Assembly (NCBI RefSeq): GCF_964204645.1
Contig: NC_134034.1
Span: forward strand, 8,241,414 to 8,305,413
Origin: Tubulanus polymorphus
Lineage: Eukaryota > Nemertea > Palaeonemertea > Tubulaniformes > Tubulanidae
Direction: 5' to 3'
Length of the DNA stretch: 64,000 nt
The position numbers and the translations under genes are program-made. Below, piece by piece: positions 33,440-45,709 of this stretch; the stretch's first letter is position 1, and every line of letters starts with the position of its first letter. The notes under the pieces were generated by a model. That model did no database searches. It worked only from the letters and a program-made list of their open reading frames with translations, and was not told the origin of the DNA.

Positions 33440-33900
33440 TAACCATGGATGATTGGACCAGATTGTTATTTGACTCTGGAAAATCGATTGTTAGGCCTTA
33501 TATTAGTCTTTATGGATTTTGAAAAGCATTTGATAAGGCACTACATCAGCAATTACTAAACAAGCCTCTAGGAAATGGTATCAATGATGGGTCGCTTACA
33601 TGTCTCAGTTGTTTTCTCCGATCGAAAACAGGGGGCCGAAATCAAGTGAACTGTCTATTCTTGGAAATAATTAGACCTAACTAGTGGAGTTACTCAAGGT
33701 AGTATCCTAAGTCGTCTTCTCTTCACAGTCTTGATAAATGATTTACAGAGTAATCCGAAATGTACAGGACCAAGTAAATTTCCAAAACGACCTAAACAAG
33801 TTTATCCTGTACATGGTCAGAAACATGGAAGATAAGCTTCAACCTAAAAAGGTATAATATGGATATTGGATAGAAAGAAAACCCAGGGCATATTATGCCT
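33440..33900 (+). pseudogene. LINE reverse-transcriptase fragment
   Basis: It contains MDFEKAFDKALHQQLL and SGVTQGSILSRLLFTVL segments in shifting frames, then the same jump over the YADD region (to PSKFPKRP) seen at 26.9 kb. It is heavily mutated. Confidence 0.65.
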
Positions 33901-33967
33901 TTGTGTTCGAGTGAGAAGATTATTTTGATCGAATGAAGATAAATCTTAGGAAGAGAGTTCAAATATC

Positions 33968-34029
33968 CGAATAACCATAGAAGCTATAACATTAAAAACC
34001 TCATTTGTTATCGCTTCTATGGTTATTCG
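33968..34029. repeat. Short inverted repeat
   Basis: CGAATAACCATAGAAGC pairs with GCTTCTATGGTTATTCG across a 28-base interval whose ends also pair (TATAAC / GTTAT). It is a small foldback. Confidence 0.7.
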
Positions 34030-34590
34030 AATGAAGATAACTCATTATAACGAAAAGACTATTGAGTTCCACGAACATCTTTTTCTTTGGAATGAAAAAC
34101 TAATCGATTGTACAATGTACTTGTTCGAACGAAAAATTTGCTTCAAAGCTTGACAGTGCATATAATATTTAGAATAATAAATATCCTGGGGATCGGTAAA
34201 GTGTAGCGAAGAAAATAGGTAATTGTTAAAATTACTGTTTGAAGACCGCGGCTGAAAGTGAAGTCTTGCGGCAACAAATTTGTTTATTTATACTTGAATT
34301 GATTATCGAAGTGACGAGCAGCCTACGGTGGATTTCGGGATGATGACTCAGAAAAACATGGTGCCTTATTGAATGGGCCTCAATTTTCGATGTTTACGGC
34401 CCGACAGTGCTTTTGTAATGTTGATTCATCAAAATTTCCATGCAGTACCTGTAGATCGAAGTGAGCTAAATCAAATAAAACGGATTCGAATCGAAAACGT
34501 ATCGAAAACAGCGGTAAGGTAAGAGAGCCTTTGCAGTTTTGACGAAGATGTAAAATAATAATTATAAACACGCGAATATCAATAGGGTTT

Positions 34591-34635
34591 TCTGTGATGT
34601 AACAGAACACCCTCTGTGATGTAACAGAACACCCT
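34591..34635. repeat. Tandem duplication, about 22 bp
   Basis: CTGTGATGTAACAGAACACC occurs twice in direct succession. Confidence 0.75.
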
Positions 34636-34676
34636 AATAACATACAATTTGTCTACTTATATCGGTACTTGATACA

Positions 34677-34857
34677 ATAATCAATTGCATGGCACGTTCT
34701 ATGAGTGTGGTGAGTTTCAAGGACATTGGTTTTTGTTTATGGTCACAGAGGGCATTGAATAGTACAATAACTTAGTTTTGAAATTGTTAGATTGTAGAGC
34801 ATTTGAAACCACTTTGCAAGTGGCCATGGTATCCTTGGACCCCTAGTCTTAACAAGA
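34677..34857 (-). mobile_element. Helentron-like family, 5'-end fragment
   Basis: A minus-strand piece ending GGTATCCTTGGACCCCTAGT, the reverse complement of the family 5' terminus, with one 5' repeat unit. It could be the outer end of copy D. Confidence 0.7.
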
Positions 34858-35002
34858 GAACAGGTGATTTCAAACCAGATTGAACTTAAAACATCCTTTC
34901 TTAAGACGAATTTGAGGAAATTTCTCACTAAAGCTGGGCGCAGATGGCAACTGTCAAGGAAGCGAATTTGAACTATATCGTCTGAATTAGCACAAAACTT
35001 AC

Positions 35003-35191
35003 CGGTGTAAAAATGACAGCCATTCAAGTAAGAATCGACGTGTAGAGTTGACTCCTTGATCATCTGAGCCCCAGTGCATCAAACCATAGTTAGTAAACCG
35101 GCGTAACATTTCAAATCTTTCGCTGGAGGATATATCCCAGTGTCGCTGTTCCTTTAGTTCAGTAAATATCCATGGTTTTATCAATGCACCC
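35003..35191 (-). CDS. DUS3L: DUS3L exon encoding GALIKPWIF...EWLSFLHR
   Basis: This 189-base exon has acceptor TATGCAG and donor GTAAGT. It encodes the conserved [14 protein letters not shown]-type and HWDISSSER blocks, then [10 protein letters not shown] and [10 protein letters not shown]. It covers the end of the TIM barrel (part of the FMN phosphate site is GALIKPW) and the start of the helical tRNA-binding domain. Phases match both neighbours. Confidence 0.95.
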
Positions 35192-35985
35192 CTGCATATA
35201 AGAACAACAGTTATAGATAACAATATCAGGATCAACAAAGGCCTAATTACAAAGGTATATAACAGACAATGCATATCAGAAAATGATCGGTACACTATGT
35301 AAGCCCACCAAAACAAGATGAATAGGTTTCTGGATTTTCAAAAAAAAATTTAAACTTTTAACCCAAAGAAACATGTGTGCAGATAATTTTTCCCCGAAGA
35401 ATCTAAGAGCAATGGTGCGTGCTATTGTGCTTAATACATCCTTCCCATAAACATTCATCTAATGGAGATCAGAGGAATCAACCTCAATAACAATCGACCC
35501 AAAAAACCTTTTCAACCAGTCACCTTGCTCCCCTATAATTGATGAATCATTTGCTCAAATTGAATATTTCATTCAAATACTTACACTTTGCAGCCTAATA
35601 TACCCCCATCTCCACAATACGCTCTTCTCCTAGCATGGACCACATATGTGCATCACAACTTCCCAATTTTCAAATTTGAAATACTGCTGTTAGTGACATC
35701 ATTATCATGATTCATAGCATACCAGATTTGTTCAGTAGCCTTGAAACTTTGTCAAGGAATATATAATTCTACTGACAACATATCTGCAACATCTCTTTGC
35801 AACTAGACTGTGGCAATGACAAGTATGTCTCCTTCCCGGAGCAAGCAAAGTAAGTGAGTTTTTACTCATTGTTCTTTGATTTCCTAAGAATTATTGGTTT
35901 AAATCTTAAGTTAAGAATTACTGGTATAAATCCATCTTTACTCTCACGTCAAGTTTCAAGGATATCCATCAGATATTGCAGGCTG
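35192..35985. other. DUS3L intron, nothing recognised
   Basis: No repeat or ORF with support is seen. Confidence 0.4.
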
Positions 35986-36330
35986 TATTGTGCTAACAAG
36001 AAATTCAAGATGTCTGCCCTAGCCACCATATTTGATGGCTAATGACCTCCATTTTCATTGGTGGAGGACATCTCACCTGCCTGTGTATAGTGCTGACAAG
36101 AAATTACAAGAAGGCTGCCCTAGCAATCATATTTGATGACTGATGACTTCCATTTTCAACAGGCCCTCACATCTCACCTGCCTTAACCCACTGACTAAAT
36201 CTCATTAAAAAATCCATCAAGAAAGGCTGTATCGTGCTAACAAGAATGTCATGATGGCTGCCCTAGAGGCCAAATTTGATAGCCTCTCTCATAAAGAGAC
36301 ACCTCACCAGCCCCAATGCTCCCAATAAGT
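35986..36330. repeat. Three diverged tandem repeats of about 105-140 bp
   Basis: GTGCTAACAAGAA then GGCTGCCCTAG then CATATTTGATG and ATCTCACCTGCC recur in order near 35990, 36090 and 36233. The divergence indicates age. Confidence 0.65.
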
Positions 36331-36926
36331 TCCATGATAAAATGCCACCAAAAGTGGTTTAACTTGCTAGTATCTAGATGAATAAAACCTAGAGTAAGCA
36401 ATTTTAAATAGGCCTTAGTGTTATTCATGGAGCTACCCCATTACACATAACAAGTTTAAAAGAAATCGCACATCATTTTGTGTCGTGACTGCAATTTACG
36501 TTACGCACGGGATATCAAAACTAGATGAGTCATTGAACACATCGCACACATTAAATCGTTATATCATACGCCTTAAAGGGGAACTGCAGCCAAAAAATTA
36601 TAATTGGCCATTTATTTCTACTCTTGTTGTCGTTTAGCATTATGCTAGTTGAAATTTCCAATTCTTCCTAATTAACTTGTATACAATGATTTTGATACTG
36701 TTATCAGCAGAATTTACGGCAGATGAGAGCCGCCATATTTAAATTCCAAAGTGAGGCATGTAAACATTGAGGACGTATCCTGGCCCATCACACACTCCAG
36801 TGTGTACACAAATAGATACACTCATTGAAGATCTCAGTTGAAAATTGCGATTAAAATTCTCTTACTGGGCTGCCAGTGGGTTCTTTACTTTTATTTATCC
36901 ACTCACTGTGTTATTATAATGTATTA

Positions 36927-37677
36927 AGGCTGGCTTATGTCGACAAGCAACGTGACGCCTACCGACGCAACTGGGTTTATCGCCGATTAGCGGCAACTAG
37001 CGACCTACGAGAGGTCGCCAGTTGCTGCTCTATCGGTTCGACATAAGCCGTATCCGGCTAGTTGCCCATGTTCTACTCCGGCCTACGGTAAGCAACAGTT
37101 GCTTTCGATCGCAACCGACATAAGCTGATCTACGACACGACGGAACTGAGCGCAAGGGTTCCAGCCAATAAGAGACCGCATATACATAGTACAAATTATG
37201 ATCGCTAGTTAGCGTCATTCATAATTAGTCATAAACTTTCAAATTCAAGTATTTCGAAACGTTAACCAAACTTTCAGCACGGCAGATGACTGGACCGAAG
37301 ATCTAGAAGCGAAATTGGTAGAATTATGGTGTGAGCAGCCATCTTTAAATGATGTCGCTAGCACATTGTATTCAAAACAGAATCAGAAAGATAAAGATCT
37401 TAAAGAAATAGCTTTTCTTATAGAAATATGTTTCCCAACAATTCAAAATAAATCAAATTTATTCTCAAAATGCTTATCACGTGACCATCTGAGCCGTTGC
37501 AGTTGCCAGTAATCGTAAGCAGGGAAGCAACTGGGGGGATCTCGTATCCCGATAGTCGGCCTCAGTTGCTGCGAATCGGAGCGCAGTCGACATAAGCTGG
37601 GCTGCGATCACGGTTGCTCTCAGTTGCGTCGGTAGGAGTCGGTAGGCATCGCGTTGCTTGTCAACATAAGCGAGCCT
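36927..37677. mobile_element. Harbinger-like TIR element, copy 1 (TTA TSD)
   Basis: The 751-base element has inverted ends of about 40 bases starting AGGCTGGCTTATGTCGACAA and is flanked by TTA on both sides. PIF/Harbinger elements duplicate 3 bp, usually TWA. Subterminal GC-rich blocks (CGACATAAGC, AACTGGG) recur in both orientations. It contains a MADF/Myb-like coding fragment and no DDE transposase. Confidence 0.75.
37279..37512 (+). pseudogene. MADF/Myb-like fragment in Harbinger-like copy 1
   Basis: From a mutated start (ACG at 37279) the frame reads ADDWTEDLEAKLVELW and then a helical stretch ending LKEIAFLIE. It resembles the first two helices of a MADF or Myb/SANT-like domain, the DNA-binding accessory protein of PIF/Harbinger elements. 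The frame runs on into unrelated sequence. Copy 2 has the ATG but a stop at codon 5. Confidence 0.5.
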
Positions 37678-37758
37678 TTAAGCATACGAATGATTAGCAA
37701 TCGGCCAGACCGTTGACATAGGCAAAAATACCGACAGTGAAAGGGTTAAAATTCCTAC

Positions 37759-37837
37759 CTGGCAATCATACATCCAGCAACATCTGTATTGAGAAGCCGA
37801 CTGTTCAGTTCCTCATAGGACAATATATCACCATTAC
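37759..37837 (-). CDS. DUS3L: DUS3L exon encoding NGDILSYEEL...GCMIAR
   Basis: This 79-base exon encodes GNGDILSYEEL and GCMIA, the FMN-phosphate-binding strands near the end of the barrel. Acceptor TACGTAG and donor GTAGGA are in phase 1 and phase 2 with the neighbouring exons. Confidence 0.95.
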
Positions 37838-40560
37838 CTACGTATACAACACACAATATAAACAAGAAACCCAAGGACTTTGATATTGCTGCCAAATCAT
37901 CACCACCAGGGTACCTGGCGATATCACACAGAGACAATTTGGTACATGGCAGATACATGAATTCACTATGTAAATATCAAGACAATCCATTAAAGCATCT
38001 CCAAGACTTCCCCAAATAATTAGAAATGTTGTCTTGCGTTGCTGTCGCATGCGAAGATGAAGCATCTGCAAGTCACAGTATCCTTACAAAGTTCAAAATA
38101 TGCCATTTTGACCAGAAAGTGGGTCATGTCATAATTCGGCCATTTTGAATCAGAGAATTCCCAAAACAAGAGACTTTCTCTTCATACTATCATACACATA
38201 CCATAAAAATTTCATGGAATTAGCTCGAATGAGTTATTGTGTACATGGGAAGTTCACAACTAGGTCATAATTCGGCTATCTTCGGGGGCGGGGTATAATA
38301 ATGTGTAGTGAAACTGGTATCGTACTCCTTGTGAATCTTTTGTAACCTTTGTGCTGGCGTATTTGCATGCATGAATCGAATATATTTGTATGGTTGCATT
38401 GTCTGGACACGGATTCTCCGATTAAGCAATAATGTTTTTTTTAGTTAACTTTATTTATGCATTGTGTGTGGTTTTTGTCTCTGCTGTAAGTGGTGGTCTA
38501 GTCCTTACAGTTGACACAAAGTATTTTTTCAAAATTTCCAAAATAGGTCTAACTGAATTCTGGGGCTTCGCCCGAAGTAGACAAAAACTGTTCTTACATT
38601 TGGAACCACCTTAAAATGTCCATGTTAGTATTCTTGTAGACTGAAAAATCAAAAGGGACATTATTGTCAATACTATATTAGCGAGTTCAGTTAAAGTTTC
38701 GGTAACTGTCAGTGACTGTAACTGCCATTTCAACTAACATAAGTTATGTAGGTTAATTCCCACCAGATGTGTGCTACAGCAATGACTTATGATGTAACCT
38801 TTGAGTAAAATAAAGTTTAACTTAGTTTTTTTTTAATTCAATAGACGTGTTTCACTTCACTGTCTTAGGCAGTATTTTGCATGATGATTTCATGTGATCT
38901 GTCATCAAAATCGACAATTATCAATACACCTAGACCTGGTTCCATTTCATTGATTTCAGTTGACCCATAACGTTATTTTCATTCCTAAAAATGGTACTAT
39001 GGCTTTGAAGAAGTGTATCATATGGTGCTGAAGGACCAAAAAAGTATTAAATATTCATTGATTAATGCAAATGCACGCATATGTGATTGTATAGGTCTAC
39101 CAATACTAATTGGAAATCTAAAAAATCCAATGTCATACAAAATATTGATTGAAACAATGTCAGGTGCTTACTCAGTAATTTGAAAGTCTGCATGAATTTG
39201 AGCATATAGAATAGATATGTATTCCATTGGTTGCAATAATGAGTTGAATCGTTGGATGAAGAAAATAGAAAAACAGTAAGTTCATAGGATTACCTTTAAC
39301 CTTTTCACTGTTGACAAATCATAATCATGATTATTTGTTGCCAAGCAACATAGTTTGCTTGAATGGATCTTCCTGAATGATAATTCTAAGTGACTGGGTG
39401 AATGCCATAGTGAGAAAACTTTATCCACATGCAGTAAAGGACAATCTGCTCTATCATTGGAATACATCTACACCCAGTCGAGAATTTCAGGTCATTTTCA
39501 GATTGACAATTAGTTGCAACCCTTATTTTTATCATACAATGTATAGGGAAACTGGGGTTGGTCATTCATACTGGTTTTATTAATTCACTATCAATCATGA
39601 CAAGTCCCTTTGTGAGGAACGTATGACTTTGACCCAGTAATTATATGTATGAGCGCACCAGATGATCACACAATAATAGCAAATTTCTTCACTGACTGAG
39701 GACATTAGAATGGTGGCTGATTCGGGACAAGAAAATAAAATTCTGTGCCATAAATACACCATGCAAAAAATATATTGCATCGTTTCCGTGTCAGTTTCGC
39801 AAACAGCGAACCTTCATTTCTCTTGTGTCGTCACAGTGCAGTGCTTCATCTAGCATTAAAAAAGGGCAGGGTGCTGATTTCCAATAAGGGCATTTTTGTG
39901 CGTGATTCCATTGGAGCAAGGGCACATAATAACGCACTCACGTCTGTTTTAGGGGCAACCTGCAATGTTCCCTATTGCATGGAATCGAGGTACCCCCTAC
40001 TACGATTGAGGACTAGAAACTATGTTTAACTCTGATTGTGCCATGAGTGACACACTTGACCACAGTACATCCTTACACCTATGCCTATCAATGAACAAAA
40101 GGTTATCTATAGGGCTTTCAAAATGATTTGGAAAACCAGTTGCAGACTGAAAACAGCAGAAAAAAGCAATCTCAAAAAGCAAATGATACAGCGAAAAAAA
40201 GCCAGCAATAGTGTATAGGCCTACATGAAATTGCATACTTTAAATTTTAGAAATATCAAATTAATTGATTTAAATTGATAGTGTAAGTGATTGGCAAGTA
40301 ACTGTTGATAATTGGTAAGCAGCCAGCTTAAGAACACATTATTGCTATTAGGCCACTCAAACTAATTGTCTCTGCGAGTCTCTTTGTGAGTTCACCGAAC
40401 AAAGTTTTTCACCTTGTATATATAAAATTTGTCTAATATAATAGTCTAGATAAAAAGATCCAGAGGATCACGATGTGTTAAAAATGAAACAATCCATCGA
40501 ATATACACTACCAGCTTTACAACGGCAGTCGCTAGAATGATTGGCAGTAGTTTGGAAGTC
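37838..40560. other. DUS3L intron, mostly unrecognised
   Basis: A short Helentron-like remnant (ATATCAAGACAATCC, about 37970-38030) is present. No gene is seen; ORFs of 60-84 codons have no support. Confidence 0.4.
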
Positions 40561-40590
40561 AGCCAATTTCCTGGAAATTTAAACTACGCC

Positions 40591-40610
40591 ACGTGTCTGA
40601 GGCACGTTTT
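40591..40610 (+). other. Covarying stem-loop motif, copy 1
   Basis: ACGTG-TCTGAGG-CACGT followed by TTTT. It is preceded by a GGAAATTTAAACTACGCC-like block shared with copies at 50.9, 51.8 and 59.7 kb, whose stems differ by paired changes. Confidence 0.45.
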
Positions 40611-40623
40611 CACACGATGCACA

Positions 40624-40852
40624 CAGGGCCAACTTCGGTTTTCGTAGTTAGTCGAATAGTGGTCGGAACTAATAACCGAATCGGTCGTAACGTATTTTAC
40701 AGTGTTGGCCATCATGAACCTAGGTCCGAACTGTAGCAACCGTGCTCAATTGCGTGGTTGACCATTTCCGGACTATAGTTCCGACTAACGGACATTCGGT
40801 TTTATTTAGTTCGACTATAGTCGACTAACTCCGATAACCGAAGGTGGCCCTG
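40624..40852. mobile_element. 229-bp MITE with CAGGGCC ends
   Basis: The ends CAGGGCCAACTTCGG and CCGAAGGTGGCCCTG are inverted, and the pairing extends about 55 bases with GTTAGTCGA blocks. There is no coding sequence, and no clear target duplication is seen. It lies next to the stem-loop block. Confidence 0.7.
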
Positions 40853-41637
40853 ACTGCAGTACATTTAAATATAACCACTGATCACATGAGTTACTATCAT
40901 TGATATCATACGAGATATTTCATAGCCGTCGCAGGATTCTTACTAACAGTCGGATGCGACGGCTTATTTTGAATGCCCTGACTCATTACTCATGACCGAC
41001 AAGGGAAGGAGGGCAGACCTACGGCAAGTGATGAGGGCACAAGGGCGAGCATGGGACACATCTGAAGGGCGGCTATTTTTTCGGGGCCCCGCCTCTCTAT
41101 TTTTGGCTAGATGAAGCAATGAGTGCATTCTCATAGTAAACTTCGTTTCTGTGCGGAAATTTTGGTCAGACTGCAACGCAAGCCATCCTAGATACTAATT
41201 ACTGCTAAAATCGTTGTTGGCCACCAAATTGATTGTAATTGGATACCGACACACACCAGATGGTGCAACAAAACACTGGGTTATTCTTAGTGATAATCAG
41301 TTCATCTTCAATGAAATTTGAACTTGATTTTAAGGCTGCCAAATACAAATTTAGATATGAGATCAGCTTTCTCAGTGTATGGTACAGATTTTGCAAAAAA
41401 TTGATTTACTAATGAGAAAAATCAAATTCAAGTGAAATGTTTAAGGAAATTGAAACCCAGTAACCTGAAATGTTCTGCTCCGTGCTTTAGTTGTGACTGA
41501 CAATAGAACTTAGGTCAAGGTCGTGTGGGTAATTGTAGCGTGATCAATGGTATTTTATGATAGTGAATAAAGCGTTTAATGGTATCAAATAATAGAGGAT
41601 CTCTGGCTTTCATCATTATGTTTCGAGGCATTTCAAT

Positions 41638-41656
41638 GGCGACGAGGATGGGATCG
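41638..41656 (+). other. Possible retrotransposon primer-binding site
   Basis: TGGCGACGAGGATGGGATC begins TGG and resembles the complement of a tRNA 3' end, and it lies 110 bases before the gag start. A 5' LTR would end just before it (…TTTCA), but no matching 3' LTR is found to confirm this. Confidence 0.35.
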
Positions 41657-41767
41657 AATATCAACGATTGTTTGTGAGTAATTATTTCAATCGGCAGAGT
41701 CACATTATAGTACCATTTAATTGATCTTCATCGCACCCTGTAGTAACACGTAAAAATTCGAGAAAAG

Positions 41768-44237
41768 ATGGCTACCGCTATGGGGCTACCTTCTTTTCCC
41801 GAATTCGACCTGCAACCAAGAGAGACGGCTCCTATTCGATTCGATAAATACATCAAGCGCCTAGAAAACATGTTTGCAGCCATGGCTATCGATGAAGCTA
41901 CCCGTCAGAGGCAATGCTGCTACATTACATCGGTGAACCTGCCAATGATGTGTATGAAACACTGAAAATTTCTGCAGTCACACCGGGAGATGCAGACCGT
42001 GCGAACGAGTTCAAATGTGCAGTCTTAGCGTTAAAGACACATTTTGAACCTAAAAAATGTACTGATCACCTTGTGTACCTGTTCCGAAAAAAAATCTCAA
42101 AAACCAGACGAATTGACTGCCGAGTTTTACACGAGACTGTCAATACTAGCCAGTAAGTGTGCCTTCACCGATAGTACACTTGCAATTAAGCGGCAAATAA
42201 TCCAGGGTACGTTATCGTCCCGCCTTAGACGCAAGGCTGTCGTGCAAGGGCTCACAGAACTCGTCAGATACAAGAATCTGTAGATTGTGTGGTGGTGTAT
42301 ATCCTCACCAGACACAATGTCCTGCGAAGGGACAGGAGTGCCACAACTGTGGCAAGCGTAACCATTTCGCTAGAATGTGTCGTGGAAAGCCAAACCAGTC
42401 AGAGCGAAACCGTAACCGTGACCCTAGTCGAAATCGAGACTACAACTCACGTCGACAACCTAACAATAGGAACCAAAAAAACAGACTCATGTCGTTGAGT
42501 CCTTACCTACCGAGGAGGCTGGAATCACCGCAACCTTAGCTCATCAAAGCAGCGATGATGAGTATGTATTTCGCACAAATCATTATACTGCTGATATGAC
42601 TCGCTCTAAACCGTTCTTCAATATATCAGTGAGTGGAACCAAGACTCGCATTATGGCAGATTCTGGTGCAACCGTTAATGTTCTCAACCACAATGACTAC
42701 CTCAACTTGAATCCGAGACCTACACTGATTCAATCGAAATCTCGCATTTTTCCGTATATGTCGGAAAAACCGTTGGACCTGCTTGGTAAATTCGAAGCTG
42801 AATTATGCAACACTCGCGCATCGTGTAGGGAGACCGTATACGTTGTGTCTGGCCCCAGTAGCTCGTTACTTAGCTGGGAAGATTTCGCAAAAACTTTGTC
42901 TCATCAAAGTGGCAAATTCTGTGAGCAATAATGCGCAATCCGATCCAGAGAAACCGAAAATGACGAGTACGGAAGACCAGTCTGATTCAAATATACCGGA
43001 TGTCGTAAAGCGATTCCCAAATGTTTTATCGGGAATGGGCGCCTGCGTAGGAGAGCCTGTGCGCGTGCATGTAGATGTGTCTGATAAACCTGTAGCGCAA
43101 CCGCTTCACCGCATCCCGTTCCATGTTCGAAAGCGAGCTAAAGAAAAGCTCCGAGAGCTTGAAGAGACAGACATAATTGAACCATCCGAAGGTCCTACCC
43201 CTTGGATATCACCGATCGTTGTCGTCCCGAAACCGCATGACTCGAATCAGATACGTATCTGTGTTGACATGCGATCTGTTAATAGAGCAATAATTCGGGA
43301 ATGGCATGTAATTCCGACCATTGATGATATTGCATCTGACTTGAATGGATGCACCGTGTTCAGCAAGCTCGATTTAAAGCAAGGATATTATAAAATCTTG
43401 CTGCACCCGGACTCACGACATCTGACAACCTTTTCTACGCATATAGGGTTGTTCAGATATAAATGACTGAATTTTGGCATGTCATGCTCAGCGGAGGTTT
43501 TCCAGAAACGAATCAGTGATGTCATTGCAGGTATCCCTGGCATCAGAAACATAAGCGATGATATCTATGTAGGAGGCATCAATCAACGAGAACACGATGA
43601 ACGTCTTTGCAGTGTACTTCAGCGATTATCAGACGACAATCTCACAATCAACATCCCGGAATGTTTGTTTGGCGTACGTGAGATGATATTCTTTGGGCAT
43701 AAGTTCGGAAAAGATGGTATCTCACCTGACCCTCGTAAGGTAGATGACTTACGAGCAATCTCTTCACCGACCAACGTAACAGAGATTCGTAGGTCTATGT
43801 CGATTCGTAGCAAGATTTCGCGTTCATCACCAGACCGCTACGGAAATTGACGTGCAAGGGTGTAGATTGGACCTGGGCTCCCGACCAGCAGTTGGCCTTG
43901 GAACAACTTAAAGCTGCCCTATCTGCCAAAACCACCTTGGGTTATTTCGATCCCGGAAAACAGACATTCCTGTATGTAGATGGCAGTCCGATCGGGCTTG
44001 GCGCAGTTCTTGCCCAGAAAGAACCTAATCGTAATGGGATAACTCCGATACACTTCGCGAGTCATCCTCTGTCAGCGACCGAGGTTCGATATGCGCAAAT
44101 TGAAATTTGATATGCGCAAATTTCCTGTACGGAAAGGAGTTCACCATTGTAACCGACCATCAACCTCTCGTGTCACTTTATAACAACCCGACCTCAAAAC
44201 CTTCAGCCAGGATAGAAAGATGGTTGCCACTTATGTG
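41768..44237 (+). pseudogene. Ty3/Gypsy retrotransposon, broken gag-pol
   Basis: Order seen: gag from ATG at 41768, frameshifted near 41915 and 42090; zinc knuckles CHNCGKRNHFARMC at about 42350; aspartic protease with ADSGA at about 42660; reverse transcriptase from about 43100 (DMRSVNRAI, FSKLDLKQGY, then a TGA at 43464); RT continuation with ISDDIYV, the YxDD equivalent and a form found in several animal Gypsy lineages; RNase H start (LYVDGSPIGLGAVL) at about 43970; ends after TDHQPLV near 44237. Integrase and a 3' LTR are missing. Frames break at least five times, so the copy is dead. It is intronic to DUS3L. Confidence 0.88.
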
Positions 44238-44793
44238 AACCTAAAAATCCGGAAAATAAGTCGGGGGGTCTGAGAATTTTTTGAAATTAAAACGCCAGGA
44301 GATGCGTTCTGGCGCGATACGCGTTATAGGCCTCACTTTCTTTACCGGAAGTGTGTATCAATTTTCACGTCTGTTAATTACAATCCAATGAAAATCTGTC
44401 GCTTGAAACTTTCAGTAAGCATTTTCTCAAAGGTTATACACTCACTCACTCACCTTTTCCAAGATATGTCAATAACAACATTGTGTATAGATCATTTTTT
44501 CAAATAGCGATTGGTTACGTCAAATACACCTCATATATAAACCAGAGCCAAAATCAAACGAAGCGTCAGTCGATTTCGATCGTCGCTTCATCTTGGTTTA
44601 ATCGTGTACTGCGGGGTTGTTGCCACTACGTGGCAGCACAATACGGCTTTTTCGAACCCTCTATGGAGCCGTTACGTTTTGATGTTTAGGGTCGAATCCC
44701 GAATTGATTTTATTTTTTCGCAAACAAGACCACAAATCTTATTGTTTAACTTTTATTTCATTGTAACACTATATTTTCACGTTCGTTGACTTA
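44238..44793. other. DUS3L intron, unrecognised
   Basis: Sequence between the truncated Gypsy copy and an AT-rich inverted repeat; only chance ORFs. Confidence 0.4.
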
Positions 44794-45016
44794 AATGAAA
44801 TAACACAAGAGTGGTACTAACAGTTAAAGTTATTTAAATAAAAAAACAATAAGTTACTTTATCTAATACTAACTTATTTAACTTATTGTTTTTTTTATTT
44901 AAATCTTTTTGATTTCTATTCACGCTATCGGTTAACAAGAATTGACTAGAATTCAAATAGATTTAACAAGAAATTAAATAACTTTAACTGTTAGTACCAC
45001 TCTTGTATTATTTCAT
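44794..45016. repeat. Nested inverted repeats, AT-rich
   Basis: The outer arms (AATGAAATAACACAAGAGTG at 44794 and its complement ending at 45016) run about 43 bases with few mismatches. Inner arms around AACAATAAGTTA (44845) and TAACTTATTG (44879) also pair. It may be the left terminus of the AT-rich virus-like locus that follows. Confidence 0.75.
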
Positions 45017-45165
45017 TGTTTCTCTAATTGAATAAGCCAACTAACTAATATCACTCTTGTATTATCCTAGTCAAATGTAAAGAATTACAATATCATATTT
45101 GAATAAATTAAAACATAAATTACTTCTGTGACTTCATTTTCAGAAAAAAGCATAATATGTACAAA

Positions 45166-45265
45166 TACGTATTTAATACCATTAATACGTATTTGATACG
45201 TATTGAATATGTATTTAATACATTGATACGTATTTAATACGTATTTAATACATTGATACCTCAAC
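45166..45265. repeat. TACGTA-rich short tandem repeat
   Basis: About seven units based on AATACGTATTTAATAC, each containing the palindrome TACGTA. It lies just outside the small-ORF cluster. Confidence 0.75.
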
Positions 45266-45407
45266 TCCCCTTTTTTAACATATATATAATTTACTCATTT
45301 TCATACATTTCAACTAATATATTTATATTTTCAGCTAATTTAACAGTTGATTTCTTATTTTGATTCATATAATTTTTCATCAAGTTCATGAATATACATG
45401 TGATTCC

Positions 45408-45662
45408 TTAATGATTTTTCATTTTTATATCTTTTATTACATATTCCAGAGCATTTAATCGATCATTCATTCGATCTGAAATATAATTTATATTTTCTTT
45501 CAATTCTGTATATCTAATTTTACAGCTATCATAGAATTCTAACAACTGTTTTATAGTATAAACTGAGAATGAAAATAAACCTGAAATCATAATAATTGAT
45601 TTAATATTCTGTTGATTTTTATATATTAGATGTAATATTTCTAATACCTTATTTTCACTCAT
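45408..45662 (-). CDS. Small protein with central hydrophobic segment (unknown)
   Basis: 84 residues. A moderately hydrophobic stretch near residues 21-36 (SIIMISGLFSFSVYTI) is followed by a charged, probably helical region with SDRMNDRLNALE. It sits in a compact same-strand array with the next ORF, as in small viral genomes. Family not recognised. Confidence 0.4.
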   Translation of the reverse strand: MSENKVLEILHLIYKNQQNIKSIIMISGLFSFSVYTIKQLLEFYDSCKIRYTELKENINYISDRMNDRLNALEYVIKDIKMKNH

Positions 45663-45709
45663 TTTTATAGTTAAAATATATAGAATAAATTAAATTAAAA
45701 GGTGCTGTT

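Noticed and set aside
43550-43570. Loss of the RT catalytic YxDD in the Gypsy copy
   Set aside because: ISDD is a known variant in several animal Ty3/Gypsy lineages, so it is not evidence of inactivation; the frameshifts are.
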